Origin: an uncultured Clostridium sp.
GTDB taxonomy: Bacteria; Bacillota; Clostridia; Clostridiales; Clostridiaceae
DNA length: 64,000 nt
Assembly (NCBI GenBank): GCA_900543325.1
Contig: UQQU01000005.1
Location: forward strand, 1 to 64,000
Direction: 5' to 3'
The position numbers were made by a program, and so were the translations under genes. How positions within the stretch are numbered: the stretch's first letter is position 1; each line of letters begins with the position of its first letter. This document shows, in pieces, positions 47,116 through 56,527 of the stretch. The notes beneath the pieces were generated by a model that saw nothing but the letters and a program-made list of their open reading frames with translations, did not search any database and was not told where the DNA came from.

Positions 47116-48054
47116 ATGCTAATATATGATAACAAAGCTTTTAATGAAGAAAGTAGAAATAATTATATAGCTCTTGGTAGCTTTGATGGATTACACTTAG
47201 GACACTTATCATTAGTGAGAAAAGTTAAAAATTTAGCCATAAAAAATGGTGGTAAATCAGTTGTTTTTACTTTTAAAAATCATCCTAGAAGATTTTTAAA
47301 TATTAATAATAAAATAGAATTAATTATGACCAATGAAGAGAAAATTAATGTTTTACAAAATGAAGGAATAGATATACTGGCATTTAAAGATTTTGATGAA
47401 AAAATTATGAAGATGATGCCTGATGAATTTATAAAGTGGTTATGCAAAAGCTACAATGTAAAAGGAATTGTTGTAGGATTTAATTTTAAGTTTGGTTATA
47501 AAAATTTAGGTGATATTGAGCTTTTAAAAAAATTCGAGGAAGAATATGGGTATAAATTATATGTAATGGAACCTTGTAAAATCCAGGATGAAATAATAAG
47601 CTCTACAGTCATTAGAAAAGAGTTAATAGAAGGAAATGTAAGAAAAGCGTTTAATATGTTATCTAGACCATATATGCTTTCTGGAAAAGTAATAGATGGT
47701 AAAAAACTTGGAAGAACTATAGGTTTTCCAACTGCTAATTTAGAAATTAATAAAGAAAAGGTTATTCCTAAAAAAGGTGTTTACTATACTAATGTAAAAA
47801 TTAATGAAAAATTTTTTAAAGGAATTACTTCTGTAGGGAATAATCCTACTGTAAATGGGCAAGAATTAACTGTAGAAACCTATATCTTAGATTTTAGTAA
47901 TGATATATATGGAAAAGAAATTAATATTTATTTTATTGATAGAATTAGAGATGAAATAAAATTTAATAATATTAATGAATTAATTGAACAATTAAAAAAA
48001 GATAAAAAATTTGCAGAGAAAAGTAGTGAAGTTATAGGTCAAAATAATATATAA
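47116..48054 (+). CDS. ribF: Bifunctional riboflavin kinase/FAD synthetase
   Basis: RibF phosphorylates riboflavin to FMN and adenylates it to FAD. The 312-residue product has an N-terminal adenylyltransferase domain (GSFDGLHLGHLSLV near residue 22, with the HxGH-type nucleotide motif; SSTVIRKELIEGNV near 160) and a C-terminal kinase domain (GKKLGRTIGFPTANL near 195; TSVGNNPTV near 237). The ATG follows TAGGAG. It is the last gene before the separate rpsO promoter. Confidence 0.96.
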   Translation: MLIYDNKAFNEESRNNYIALGSFDGLHLGHLSLVRKVKNLAIKNGGKSVVFTFKNHPRRFLNINNKIELIMTNEEKINVLQNEGIDILAFKDFDEKIMKMMPDEFIKWLCKSYNVKGIVVGFNFKFGYKNLGDIELLKKFEEEYGYKLYVMEPCKIQDEIISSTVIRKELIEGNVRKAFNMLSRPYMLSGKVIDGKKLGRTIGFPTANLEINKEKVIPKKGVYYTNVKINEKFFKGITSVGNNPTVNGQELTVETYILDFSNDIYGKEINIYFIDRIRDEIKFNNINELIEQLKKDKKFAEKSSEVIGQNNI

Positions 48055-48106
48055 TTTTTTATTATTAGATAATAAAATCTAAATAAATTTAAAATTATAA
48101 ATTATG

Positions 48107-48135
48107 TTTACAAGATAGACTTACTTTGCTATAAT
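48107..48135 (+). promoter_or_regulatory. Promoter of rpsO
   Basis: TTTACA (48107-48112) and TATAAT (48130-48135) are separated by 17 bases, a near-consensus promoter. The transcript would have a leader of about 78 bases, where S15 autoregulation usually acts in bacteria, although no pseudoknot was established here. Confidence 0.8.
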
Positions 48136-48219
48136 ATTTCATGAAGAACCTACTTCTAAGATTTGAGGGTGATTTCTCTTTTCCTGGAAATAGGGGATAA
48201 ATTAACTGGAGGTGTCATT

Positions 48220-48483
48220 ATGGACGCAATAAGAAAGCAAGAATTAATCAAACAATACGGAAGACATGAAGGAGACACTGGTTCACCAGAAGTTCAAATC
48301 GCTCTTTTAACTGAAAGAATCAACTCATTAACTGGACACTTAAAAGTTCACAAAAAAGACCACCACTCAAGAAGGGGTCTTTTAATGATGGTTGGACAAA
48401 GAAGAGGTCTTTTAAATTACTTAGCTGAACAAGATATCGAAAGATACAGAGCTATAATAGCACAATTAGGCTTAAGAAGATAG
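48220..48483 (+). CDS. rpsO: 30S ribosomal protein S15
   Basis: S15 binds 16S rRNA early in central-domain assembly. The 87-residue product matches the family throughout: [20 protein letters not shown] near residue 17, [19 protein letters not shown] and RRGLLNYL. The ATG at 48220 follows TGGAGGTG; the longer in-frame reading from 48163 runs through the leader and is rejected. Codon use is markedly richer in C-ending codons than neighbours, as expected for a highly expressed ribosomal gene. Confidence 0.98.
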   Translation: MDAIRKQELIKQYGRHEGDTGSPEVQIALLTERINSLTGHLKVHKKDHHSRRGLLMMVGQRRGLLNYLAEQDIERYRAIIAQLGLRR

Positions 48484-48488
48484 TCTTT

Positions 48489-48520
48489 ATAGAGCGGGTT
48501 TTATCCGCTCTATTATTTTA
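48489..48520 (+). terminator. Terminator after rpsO
   Basis: TAGAGCGG (48490-48497) pairs with CCGCTCTA (48504-48511) around a 6-nt loop, followed by an interrupted T run. Partial read-through into pnp is likely, as in other bacteria. Confidence 0.75.
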
Positions 48521-48567
48521 AAAAAATTAAATTAGTAGAACCGTAAAACCTGAAGGGAGGTTATTAA

Positions 48568-50667
48568 ATGACTAATATATTAGAAAGAAATATAGCTGGT
48601 AGAAATATGAAGGTTGAATTTGGTAGAGTTGGAATGTTATCAAATGCAGCTATTTTTATGAGCTATGGAGATACAGTAATATTAACAAATGTTAATGCTT
48701 CAGAAAAACCAAGAGAAGGAATAGATTTCTTTCCATTAAGTGTTGAATATGAAGAAAGATTATACGCAGTTGGTAAAATACCAGGTGGATTTATAAAAAG
48801 AGAAGGTAGACCTTCAGAAAATGCAATTCTTTTCGGAAGAGCTGTAGATAGACCATTAAGACCATTATTCCCTAAGGGATATAGAAATGATGTTCAAGTG
48901 GTTTGTACAGTTGTATCTGTAGAACAAGATAACTTACCAGAAATTCTAGCAATTAATGCAGCATCAATGGCATTATCTCTATCAAGTATTCCTTTTACAA
49001 CTCCAGTTGCAGCAGTGCAAGTTGGACTAATCGATGGAAATTTTGTTTTAAACCCTACTTCAAAAGAAAGAGAAGAAAGTATTCTTCAATTAACTGTTTG
49101 TGCAACTAAAGAAAGAGTTATGATGATTGAAGCTGGTGGAAATGAAATACCAGAAGATACAATGATTAAAGCAATTGAATATGGTTTTGAAAAGTGTCAA
49201 GATATAGTTGCATTCCAAGAAGAAGCAATGGCTAAGTTCGGAAAAGAAAAGGATGAACCTATTCTTTACAAGCCAGATGAAGAGCTTACAAAGGATATTA
49301 AGGAATTTGCTAGCGAAATGATCAAAGAAGCTATGTGGATCACTGATAAAGATGAAAGAAATGCAGCAATGGATGTAGTAAACGATAAAATAACTGAAGA
49401 ATTTGCAGAAAAGTACCCAGATACATTTGCAGATTCTAAGGAAATAGTTTATAACATGCAAAAAGAAGTAGTTAGAGATATGCTTTTAAACCATTCTAGA
49501 AGACCAGATGGAAGAGCTTTTGACGAAATAAGAAAGATTTCATGTGAAGTAGATTTACTTCCAAGAACTCATGGAACAGGTTTATTTACAAGAGGATTAA
49601 CTCAAGTTATGACTGTAGCTACTTTAGGAGCTGTTGGAGATATTCAAATTATAGATGGTATAGGTGAAACAGAATCAAAGAGATATATGCATCACTATAA
49701 CTTCCCTGCTTATTCTGTTGGTGAAGTAAAGCCATTAAGAGGACCTGGTAGAAGAGAAATAGGTCATGGAGCTTTAGCTGAAAGAGCTTTAGAACCACTT
49801 ATTCCTTCAGAAGAAGAATTCCCATATACAATTAGATTAGTTTCAGAAGTATTAAGCTCAAATGGTTCAACTTCTCAAGCTTCTGTTTGTGGATCTACAT
49901 TAGCATTATTAGATGCAGGTGTTCCAATTAAGAGACCAGCAGCGGGTATTGCAATGGGGCTTATAACATCAGAAGATTTAAGCGAAGAAGAAGTTTTAAC
50001 TGATATACAAGGAATAGAAGATTTCTTTGGAGATATGGACTTTAAAGTAGCTGGTACAACTGAAGGTATAACTTCAATTCAAGTTGATACTAAAATTAAG
50101 GGATTAAGTTTTAATGTAATTGAAACAGCAATTAAAAATGCAAGAAAAGCTAGATTACACATTTTAGATAAAATTAACGAGTGTATACCAGCACCAAAAT
50201 CAGAAGTATCTAAATTTGCACCAAAAACATCAACTATTTCTATCGATCCAGAAAAGATAAGAGATGTTATTGGAGCAGGTGGTAAGGTTATTAATAAGAT
50301 AATAGCTGATACAGGTGTTAAGATTGATATTAAAGAAGATGGTACGGTATTTGTTTCTTCACCAGATCATGATGGAGTAAATGAAGCTATTAGAATTATT
50401 GAAGGATTAACTAAGGAAGTTCAAGCAGGTGAAGTTTACTTAGGAAAGGTAACTAAAATAGCTGCATTTGGTGCATTTATTGAAATCTTACCTAATAAAG
50501 AAGGACTTTGTCATATTTCTAAATTAGATAAGAAGAGAGTAGAAAAGGTTGAGGATGTTGTATCTGTTGGAGATGAAATTTTAGTTAAAGTAACTGAAAT
50601 AGACTCTCAAGGAAGAATTAACCTTTCAAGAAAAGATGCTCTTCCACAAGATGAGGTAACTGAATAA
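48568..50667 (+). CDS. pnp: Polyribonucleotide nucleotidyltransferase (PNPase)
   Basis: PNPase is a phosphorolytic 3'-5' exoribonuclease of the RNA degradation machinery. The 699-residue product has two RNase PH domains (about 10-215 and 310-540; [15 protein letters not shown] and the second-core [19 protein letters not shown]), a KH domain (about 555-615; [15 protein letters not shown]) and a C-terminal S1 domain (about 620-690; [21 protein letters not shown]). The ATG follows AGGGAGG. Standard position after rpsO. Confidence 0.97.
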   Translation: MTNILERNIAGRNMKVEFGRVGMLSNAAIFMSYGDTVILTNVNASEKPREGIDFFPLSVEYEERLYAVGKIPGGFIKREGRPSENAILFGRAVDRPLRPLFPKGYRNDVQVVCTVVSVEQDNLPEILAINAASMALSLSSIPFTTPVAAVQVGLIDGNFVLNPTSKEREESILQLTVCATKERVMMIEAGGNEIPEDTMIKAIEYGFEKCQDIVAFQEEAMAKFGKEKDEPILYKPDEELTKDIKEFASEMIKEAMWITDKDERNAAMDVVNDKITEEFAEKYPDTFADSKEIVYNMQKEVVRDMLLNHSRRPDGRAFDEIRKISCEVDLLPRTHGTGLFTRGLTQVMTVATLGAVGDIQIIDGIGETESKRYMHHYNFPAYSVGEVKPLRGPGRREIGHGALAERALEPLIPSEEEFPYTIRLVSEVLSSNGSTSQASVCGSTLALLDAGVPIKRPAAGIAMGLITSEDLSEEEVLTDIQGIEDFFGDMDFKVAGTTEGITSIQVDTKIKGLSFNVIETAIKNARKARLHILDKINECIPAPKSEVSKFAPKTSTISIDPEKIRDVIGAGGKVINKIIADTGVKIDIKEDGTVFVSSPDHDGVNEAIRIIEGLTKEVQAGEVYLGKVTKIAAFGAFIEILPNKEGLCHISKLDKKRVEKVEDVVSVGDEILVKVTEIDSQGRINLSRKDALPQDEVTE

Positions 50668-50677
50668 TAAAAATGTT

Positions 50678-50709
50678 AAAAGAGAATTTAAAATAATTCT
50701 CTTTTTTTT
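50678..50709 (+). terminator. Intrinsic terminator after pnp
   Basis: AAAAGAGAATT (50678-50688) pairs perfectly with AATTCTCTTTT (50695-50705), followed by more T. Confidence 0.88.
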
Positions 50710-50777
50710 ACTATATAGAATAAATATGATAAGATTAAAATAAACTAAAAGCAAATCGATAAAAAATGGAGGTAAAT

Positions 50778-52082
50778 ATGTTTAATTTATATACATTAGA
50801 TAATGGCTTAAGGGTTGTAACAGAATATATTGAGCATGTTAATTCTATAAGTGTAGGAATTATGGTTCAGAATGGTTCAAGAAATGAAAGTAAAGATGTT
50901 AATGGTATTTCGCATTTTATAGAGCATATGTTTTTTAAAGGCACAGATAAAAGAAGTGCAAAAGAAATAGTACAAGAGATAGAAAATATAGGTGGACAAA
51001 TTAATGCTTATACAAGTAAGGAAACTACTTGTTATTATATAAAAGCATTAAATACTCATGTTGATTTATGTCTAGACGTAATTTCTGATATGATATTAAA
51101 TTCAAAATTCGATGAAGAAGAAATTGAAAAAGAAAAAGGTGTAGTTATTGAAGAAATAAATATGAGTCAAGATAATCCAGAAGATGTATTAGATGAGATA
51201 CATTCAGAAGCTATCTTTGGAGATAATTCTTTATCATATCCTATTTTAGGGACACCTGATAAAATAAAATCATTTACTAGAAGAAAGATTAAAGATTATA
51301 TTAGAACACATTATACACCTTATAACTCTGTACTTAGTATTTGTGGAAAGTTTGATGAAAAGGAATTAAGAAAGCTTATTGAAGAGTATTTTGGAAAATG
51401 GAGCAAAGATGATATATATAATCCAACATATGAATCTATTATATTAAAGCATGATAGTAAGTATACAGAAAAACAAATAGAGCAAGTTCATATAAATCTA
51501 GGTTTAAATGGATTACCATATGCTGATGATAAATCTTATTCATTAGTATTATTAAATAATATATTTGGTGGCGGTGCATCATCAATACTTTTCCAAAAGG
51601 TTAGAGAAGAATTAGGATTATGTTATAGTGTTTATTCTTATATGCAACCTTATCTAGGTGTTGGAACAATGAATATATACACAGGATTAAGTAATAAGTA
51701 TTGTGATAAGGCCATAAGTGTTATTAATGAGCATTTACATGATTTTGCTAATAAAGGTATAAGTAAAGAATTATTAGAAATTAATAAAGAAAAAATTAAA
51801 GCAAGTTATATATTAGGTTTAGAAAGCACTTCATCTAGAATGTTTGCTAATGCAAAATGTTTCTTATTACAAAATAAAATTAAAACACAAGAAGATGTAA
51901 TTAAGAGAATTAACAAAATAGATAATGATGACATAAACTATGTATTGGAGAGATGCTTTAAGCCAGGAATAATAAGCACTGCTTTTGTTGGGCAAGGTAT
52001 AGAAGCTGATAAATTAAATTCAATTATAAATAACTCTAAAGTTGCATATAAGAGTTCTACTAATGAAAAATTTCTATTGTAA
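50778..52082 (+). CDS. M16 family zinc protease (MlpA/YmxG-like)
   Basis: The 434-residue protein is a pitrilysin-type metalloprotease: inverted zinc motif HFIEHMF (HxxEH) near residue 46 with the distal Glu in EKEKGVVIEEI near 120, and a C-terminal M16C domain with GGGASSILFQKVREELGLCYSVYS. In Bacillus subtilis the equivalent gene (mlpA/ymxG) lies at the same place after pnp. The ATG at 50778 follows GGAGGT; the in-frame ATG at 50766 would overlap the ribosome binding site. Confidence 0.92.
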   Translation: MFNLYTLDNGLRVVTEYIEHVNSISVGIMVQNGSRNESKDVNGISHFIEHMFFKGTDKRSAKEIVQEIENIGGQINAYTSKETTCYYIKALNTHVDLCLDVISDMILNSKFDEEEIEKEKGVVIEEINMSQDNPEDVLDEIHSEAIFGDNSLSYPILGTPDKIKSFTRRKIKDYIRTHYTPYNSVLSICGKFDEKELRKLIEEYFGKWSKDDIYNPTYESIILKHDSKYTEKQIEQVHINLGLNGLPYADDKSYSLVLLNNIFGGGASSILFQKVREELGLCYSVYSYMQPYLGVGTMNIYTGLSNKYCDKAISVINEHLHDFANKGISKELLEINKEKIKASYILGLESTSSRMFANAKCFLLQNKIKTQEDVIKRINKIDNDDINYVLERCFKPGIISTAFVGQGIEADKLNSIINNSKVAYKSSTNEKFLL

Positions 52083-52207
52083 GTTTGGCCTATAGTTGAT
52101 ATATTATTTAAGGAGAGGAAAGCGCTAGTTGGATTTTTATAGTATATGTAAAGTAATATATTACTTATTGAATGCATAATATTATGTATAACAAGGAGGT
52201 AATTATT

Positions 52208-52513
52208 ATGAAGGATTTTGAATATTACGAAAAAAAGCCAGAAAGTCAACTTAGAAACTTAAGTGAGTTAGAAAGATATGAAATTTTTAACTTAGAAAGT
52301 GCAGAAAAGTATGATAGCGCTCAAAATATTGATTTTATAATTGACGAAGAAGGATATCTTAAATTCCTGGTTGTTGGTATTAGTGCAAATAAGTTTAGCT
52401 TCTTTGGTAGCAAAGAATATGTTGAAATACCATGGGAATGTGTAACAAAAGTTGGAACTAATGTCATAGTAATCTCTGCTGAGGAAGGAAAGATAAAAAG
52501 AGCGAGAGCTTAA
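52208..52513 (+). CDS. ymxH: YlmC/YmxH family sporulation-associated protein (PRC-barrel)
   Basis: The 101-residue protein matches the YlmC/YmxH family: RNLSELERYEIFNLESAEKY, then FIIDEEGYLKFLVVG and the EYVEIPWECVTKVGTNVIVI PRC-barrel-like end. In Bacillus this gene sits in the same mlpA-ymxH-dapG neighbourhood and some relatives are sporulation genes. The ATG at 52208 follows AAGGAGGT. It is 21 bases before the aspartate kinase gene. Confidence 0.85.
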   Translation: MKDFEYYEKKPESQLRNLSELERYEIFNLESAEKYDSAQNIDFIIDEEGYLKFLVVGISANKFSFFGSKEYVEIPWECVTKVGTNVIVISAEEGKIKRARA

Positions 52514-52534
52514 AAAACTTAAGGGGGAGATTCC

Positions 52535-53737
52535 TTGAATATAATAGTGCAAAAGTTCGGAGGAACATCTGTATCTACAGAGGAAAGAAGAAAACAAGTA
52601 ATAAAAAAAATAGGGAAAGCAATTGAAAGTGGATTAAAACCAGTAGTAGTAGTTTCAGCTATGGGAAGAATGGGAGAGCCATATGCAACAGATACCCTAT
52701 TATCACTTGTAGATAATAATTTTAAAAATAATAACAAAAGTGCTCAAGATTTATTAATGTGTTGTGGAGAAATAATAAGTTCAGTAGTATTATGTAATGA
52801 TTTATATAAGCATGGAATAACTGCAGTTCCGCTAACTGGAGGTCAAGCAGGAATTATAACAAATAGTGTCCACACTGATGCACAAGCTATTGATGTAGAT
52901 ACTCATAATATAATAAAAATTCTAGAGTCAGGAAAAGTACCAGTAGTAACAGGATTCCAAGGAGTTACTAAAGATGGTTTTTTCACAACTTTAGGAAGAG
53001 GTGGAAGTGATACTTCTGCATGTATATTAGGAGTTGCATTAAAGGCCAAAGAAATAGATATATATACTGATGTTGATGGTATAATGACAGCAGATCCAAG
53101 AATGGTAGAGGATGCATCTCTTATAAATGAAATGACATATAATGAGGTATTCCAATTAGCGGATCAAGGCGCAAAGGTTATTCATCCAAAAGCTGTTGAT
53201 TTAGCTAAAAAGGGAAATGTACCATTAGTTATTAAGAATACTATGAATGATTCAAAGGGTACTATGATTAAGAGTAATGTTTCAGAAGAAGAAAAGAGAT
53301 TGATTTCTGGAATAACTCATTTAAATAATAGAATTCAGGTAAGAGTAAGATTATCCGATAATAAAGGTAAAGGATCTTATAGAAATCTTTTAGAATTATT
53401 AGCTAAAAATCATATAAGTTTAGATTTAATAAACATTTTCCCAGAACATCAAATGTTCACTATTGATGCTACTGAAAAAGATAAACTTTCAGAGATAATG
53501 AGTAAAGCTGAAATTAAGTATACAACTATTGAAGATTGTAGTACTATAGCTATTGTTGGTGCTGGAATGAATGGAGTTCCAGGGGTTATGGCAAGAATAA
53601 TAAATACTCTAACAAGTAATGAGATTGAAGTACTACAAACAACAGACTCAAATATGACTATTTGGTGTTTAATTGATAGCAAAAAAGTTCCTGAAGCAAT
53701 AAGATTACTTCATAGTGAATTTGGTTTAGGTAAATAG
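52535..53737 (+). CDS. dapG: Aspartate kinase (DapG type)
   Basis: Aspartate kinase phosphorylates L-aspartate, the entry to lysine, diaminopimelate, threonine and methionine synthesis. The 400-residue product has the VQKFGGTSVSTEERR motif at the start, GRGGSDTSACILGVALKA near residue 150, TDVDGIMTADPRMV near 170 and two C-terminal ACT domains (about 260-400). A TTG start follows AGGGGGAGA. Order after ymxH fits DapG of Bacillus. The dipicolinate synthase genes that sit here in Bacillus are absent. Confidence 0.93.
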   Translation: MNIIVQKFGGTSVSTEERRKQVIKKIGKAIESGLKPVVVVSAMGRMGEPYATDTLLSLVDNNFKNNNKSAQDLLMCCGEIISSVVLCNDLYKHGITAVPLTGGQAGIITNSVHTDAQAIDVDTHNIIKILESGKVPVVTGFQGVTKDGFFTTLGRGGSDTSACILGVALKAKEIDIYTDVDGIMTADPRMVEDASLINEMTYNEVFQLADQGAKVIHPKAVDLAKKGNVPLVIKNTMNDSKGTMIKSNVSEEEKRLISGITHLNNRIQVRVRLSDNKGKGSYRNLLELLAKNHISLDLINIFPEHQMFTIDATEKDKLSEIMSKAEIKYTTIEDCSTIAIVGAGMNGVPGVMARIINTLTSNEIEVLQTTDSNMTIWCLIDSKKVPEAIRLLHSEFGLGK

Positions 53738-53744
53738 TTAATAA

Positions 53745-53800
53745 GAAAAAACTCTTTAGTAAAGTATAATATATTATTTTACTAAAGAGTTTTTATTTTT
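53745..53800 (+). terminator. Intrinsic terminator after dapG
   Basis: AAAAACTCTTTAGTAAA (53746-53762) pairs perfectly with TTTACTAAAGAGTTTTT (53778-53794), followed by a T-rich tract. Confidence 0.9.
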
Positions 53801-53879
53801 ATATAATCTATATTTTAATATAGGATAATTTTATATATAATATAAAATATATCTATTTTACGAGAGAAGGAGTAATGCT

Positions 53880-54155
53880 ATGGAATTAAAATTTGATAAC
53901 AAGGCAAAAGAAGCTTTAGAAGCTTTAGTAAATGAAAGTTCAGAGAATTATATAAGAATAAAAGTTTTCTATGGTTGTGGTAGACCAGCTTATGAATTGT
54001 ATTGTGATTTTAAGAGTGATGAAGATGTTGAAGAGGTAATAGAAGGAATTAAGTTTGTTGTAAATAAAAAAGATGTTAGAGCTTGTAATAAGCTTGAAAT
54101 TAAGTATGATAAAGAAATTTATAATAAGGGATTTTATATTAAAGATTTAGATTAA
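53880..54155 (+). CDS. HesB/IscA-like small protein
   Basis: This 91-residue protein resembles the A-type Fe-S biogenesis fold (N-terminal MELKFDNKAKEALEALV, then YIRIKVFYGCGRPAYELYCD), but has only two cysteines, C53-region GCGRP and RACNK near residue 76, not the three-cysteine C-x-n-C-G-C pattern of IscA. It therefore probably cannot act as a standard carrier. Similar HesB-like proteins occur in clostridia; the role is unknown. The ATG follows AAGGAG. It is monocistronic. Confidence 0.6.
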   Translation: MELKFDNKAKEALEALVNESSENYIRIKVFYGCGRPAYELYCDFKSDEDVEEVIEGIKFVVNKKDVRACNKLEIKYDKEIYNKGFYIKDLD

Positions 54156-54196
54156 TTTAAAAGCTATGCAAAATATTTTGCATAGCTTTTAAATTT
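54156..54196 (+). terminator. Intrinsic terminator after the HesB-like gene
   Basis: TTTAAAAGCTATGCAAAAT pairs with ATTTTGCATAGCTTTTAAA with essentially no loop interruption, followed by TTTTT. The long perfect stem makes it strong and near-symmetric. Confidence 0.85.
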
Positions 54197-54255
54197 TTAT
54201 AAATATTATTTTCAAAAAAGGGAAAAATAATGTAAAAAGGTTAGAGGTGATAAAA

Positions 54256-54705
54256 ATGAGTGAAAAAATAATTAAAGAATTAAATAAGTTTTTAACAGGA
54301 ATTCATATGGGAGGGGCTACCTTTAAGGATTATTTAGATAAAGCACAAAATTTAGAACTTAAAAGTACGTTAAAAGAAATTATAGAATCATTTAAAAGAC
54401 ATGAAGAAGCTATAACTCATAGAATAGAAGAATTAGGTGGCAATGCAAGTGATTCATTAGGTATAATAGGAAATATAGCAGAAACATTTGAAAAGATAAA
54501 GCTTATAGCTGTTGATACTGATGCTGAAGTCTGTGAGCATGCAATAAAAGCTATAAATATGGGAATAAAAAACGCTAATAAATTTATGGAAGAGAATAAA
54601 AATATTGAACAAAGCGTAATGAATGATATAAAAGGTGTAGTAAAAGACTATGATAATCATTTAGAAGTTTTAAATAATTTGAAAACTAAGTTATGTAAAT
54701 ATTGA
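54256..54705 (+). CDS. DUF2383 four-helix-bundle protein
   Basis: The 149-residue protein is almost entirely helical and matches the DUF2383 (PA2169-like, ferritin-like) pattern: an N-terminal LNKFLTGIHMGGATFKDYLD, RHEEAITHRIEELGG near residue 50 and KDYDNHLEVLNNLK at the end. Conserved Glu and His positions could bind metal, but the family has no firm function; relatives are stress- or spore-associated. The ATG at 54256 follows TAGAGGTGA, so the upstream GTG at 54247 is rejected. Confidence 0.75.
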   Translation: MSEKIIKELNKFLTGIHMGGATFKDYLDKAQNLELKSTLKEIIESFKRHEEAITHRIEELGGNASDSLGIIGNIAETFEKIKLIAVDTDAEVCEHAIKAINMGIKNANKFMEENKNIEQSVMNDIKGVVKDYDNHLEVLNNLKTKLCKY

Positions 54706-54766
54706 TGAAATTTTCAAAATGTGATATATACTTATTAAGAGAAATTATAGATTGTGAGGAAACTTT

Positions 54767-55558
54767 ATGAAAAAAATATTAAAAATATCTGGGGTTTTAA
54801 GTATTTTATGGATTTTTGTTTTTTTATCTTTTGGGTGTACTAAAAAGGTTGAAATGGTTAGACCAAATACAGCAGAAGAGGCAATTAATTTATTTAATAA
54901 GTATAACTTAGAGAATAATGTAGAAGAAATGGTTAAGTTATATTCAAATGAATATATAGATTATATTGGATATGATGCAAGTCAAATAATAAAGATAATG
55001 AAAAGTAATAGAAAAGATTTAAATATAAAATCTTCCACAGTAAAAAGTATAGAAGATGTAAATGAAAATTTAAAAAAAGCAGTAGTAACTATTTCAGCGG
55101 TAGTAGATAATGAAGATACTACAGAAGATTATGTATATGCATTAATAAAAGAAGATGGTGGATGGTCAGTTTCACCGGATGGTATTACTGAGTGTATAGA
55201 ATTTGATGTTCCGATGAATAAAGAAAAAGAATTAAATTTAAATTTAGTTAAAGAAGCTGTTCAATTTGATGGTGTACTAATAAGAGTTAATTTATATAAT
55301 GATACTAGTAATTCATATGTCTTTGGTACAACAGACGAAAAAACTGAAATTATAGTTGAGACAACAGAAGGAACATTTACAAGTATAGTAGAAGAGCCAC
55401 AAAAGATTGAGAAAAAAGCAAGAAACTATTTTATAGCAAAGATAGAGAATTTAAAAGGTGACATAACAAAGGTTACAGTAACATCAGTGTTTGATGTTGA
55501 TAAGGATGGAAATGCAATTTTAGATACAAAGAAAGATATAACAGCATATAGTAAATAA
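54767..55558 (+). CDS. Predicted lipoprotein with NTF2-like N-terminal region
   Basis: The 263-residue product has a signal peptide with lipobox LSFGC (Cys near residue 24). Residues about 35-135 look like an NTF2/DUF4878-type domain (TAEEAINLFNKYNLENN, later EDYVYALIKEDGGWSV), and the C-terminal half resembles a beta-rich extracellular domain. No specific function is known. The start follows GTGAGGA. It ends at a terminator shared with the convergent DUF5685 gene. Confidence 0.7.
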   Translation: MKKILKISGVLSILWIFVFLSFGCTKKVEMVRPNTAEEAINLFNKYNLENNVEEMVKLYSNEYIDYIGYDASQIIKIMKSNRKDLNIKSSTVKSIEDVNENLKKAVVTISAVVDNEDTTEDYVYALIKEDGGWSVSPDGITECIEFDVPMNKEKELNLNLVKEAVQFDGVLIRVNLYNDTSNSYVFGTTDEKTEIIVETTEGTFTSIVEEPQKIEKKARNYFIAKIENLKGDITKVTVTSVFDVDKDGNAILDTKKDITAYSK

Positions 55559-55561
55559 AAT

Positions 55562-55598
55562 AAATACCAGTAGCTTTTTAGCTACTGGTATTTATTTT
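55562..55598. terminator. Bidirectional terminator overlapping the DUF5685 stop codon
   Basis: AAATACCAGTAGCT (55562-55575) pairs perfectly with AGCTACTGGTATTT (55580-55593) around TTTT. The right arm contains the last codons of the reverse-strand gene that ends at 55578. It serves both convergent genes. Confidence 0.85.
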
Positions 55599-56486
55599 GT
55601 TATTTTCTATGGCAGGTATTTTATTTAAAATTTCATAGTATTTATTGATCATTCCTAAGTTTATTACATTATCAATAATACTATAATGTTTTTTAAAAGG
55701 AATAACCTTAAGAAAATCACTACAATTTACAAGACAATTTGAAATATAAAAATCAATTTCATTAATACATGATAAAATTAATTCATCAAAGTTTAATGAA
55801 TTTGAATTGAATAATACATTATAAGGATTAAAATTATTAGTATTAAGATCATCCTTCAAATCATCAAGGGCATCTAGCAAATAAATCCATTTTCCGATAA
55901 AATATCCAAGGTTATATAGGTTTTCACGTAATATATTAGAATCCTCTTCAAATTTATAGGGAAAGTTACTTAAAATACTTCCCATTATATCACTAAAGGG
56001 ATGTGTGATTTCGTCTAAAGAAGAAAATTTTTTTGATTTTTCAAGATTTGATAAAATCTCTATATTATTTGATATTTTATCAGAAATATTTTCTAATTCA
56101 AGTAAGCTTTTTTTGGAAGATGAAGAAAGGAGAAATTTAAAAAGTTTACTTTTTACACTTTTGTCATCCTTTATGTTATCTTTTAGTTTATAATCAAAAA
56201 GAAGTATACTCAAATTAGCGCAATAATTTAAAGCATTTGTCTGCTTTGTTATTATAATGTTTTTATTAGGATGTCTTAAACATTTAATGGAGTCGAAATT
56301 TAGTGGATTACTGTAAAGGCCATCTAATAAAAATCCTATAAAGGTTAAATCGTAATTTAAACAAAATCTTGGAATATTACCATATTCTCTTTTAATTTCA
56401 TTGCACAATCCGCAATAATAGCTTCTAAAGTATTCAAATTCTTTAAATTTTAGTTCACTTTTAAGAGGTGTAACATAGCCAAACAT
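55578..56486 (-). CDS. DUF5685 family protein
   Basis: The 302-residue, largely helical protein carries conserved cysteines at the N-terminus (CGLC at 25-28, C42, C69, C89) and two Asp-rich helices: FDYKLKDNIKDDK at 97-109 and YLLDALDDLKDD at 202-213 followed by FNPY. Paired Asp-rich helices recall class I isoprenoid/phytoene synthase folds, an inference from motif shape only. It is the last gene of a reverse-strand trio with the J-like and cysteine-rich proteins. The ATG follows AAAGGAGA. Function unknown. Confidence 0.7.
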   Translation of the reverse strand: MFGYVTPLKSELKFKEFEYFRSYYCGLCNEIKREYGNIPRFCLNYDLTFIGFLLDGLYSNPLNFDSIKCLRHPNKNIIITKQTNALNYCANLSILLFDYKLKDNIKDDKSVKSKLFKFLLSSSSKKSLLELENISDKISNNIEILSNLEKSKKFSSLDEITHPFSDIMGSILSNFPYKFEEDSNILRENLYNLGYFIGKWIYLLDALDDLKDDLNTNNFNPYNVLFNSNSLNFDELILSCINEIDFYISNCLVNCSDFLKVIPFKKHYSIIDNVINLGMINKYYEILNKIPAIENNKINTSS

Positions 56487-56527
56487 TAAACTTCTCCTTT
56501 ATTAAGATAAAAGTATTTAAACAAATA

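Noticed and set aside
49090..49461. Reverse-strand 123-codon frame inside pnp
   Set aside because: It lies fully opposite pnp, has no ribosome binding site and its composition (Phe, Cys, His runs) is typical of an antisense reading of AT-rich coding DNA.
53880..54155. Selenoprotein reading of the HesB-like gene
   Set aside because: There is no in-frame TGA; the motif has an ordinary Cys codon and the gene ends in TAA.
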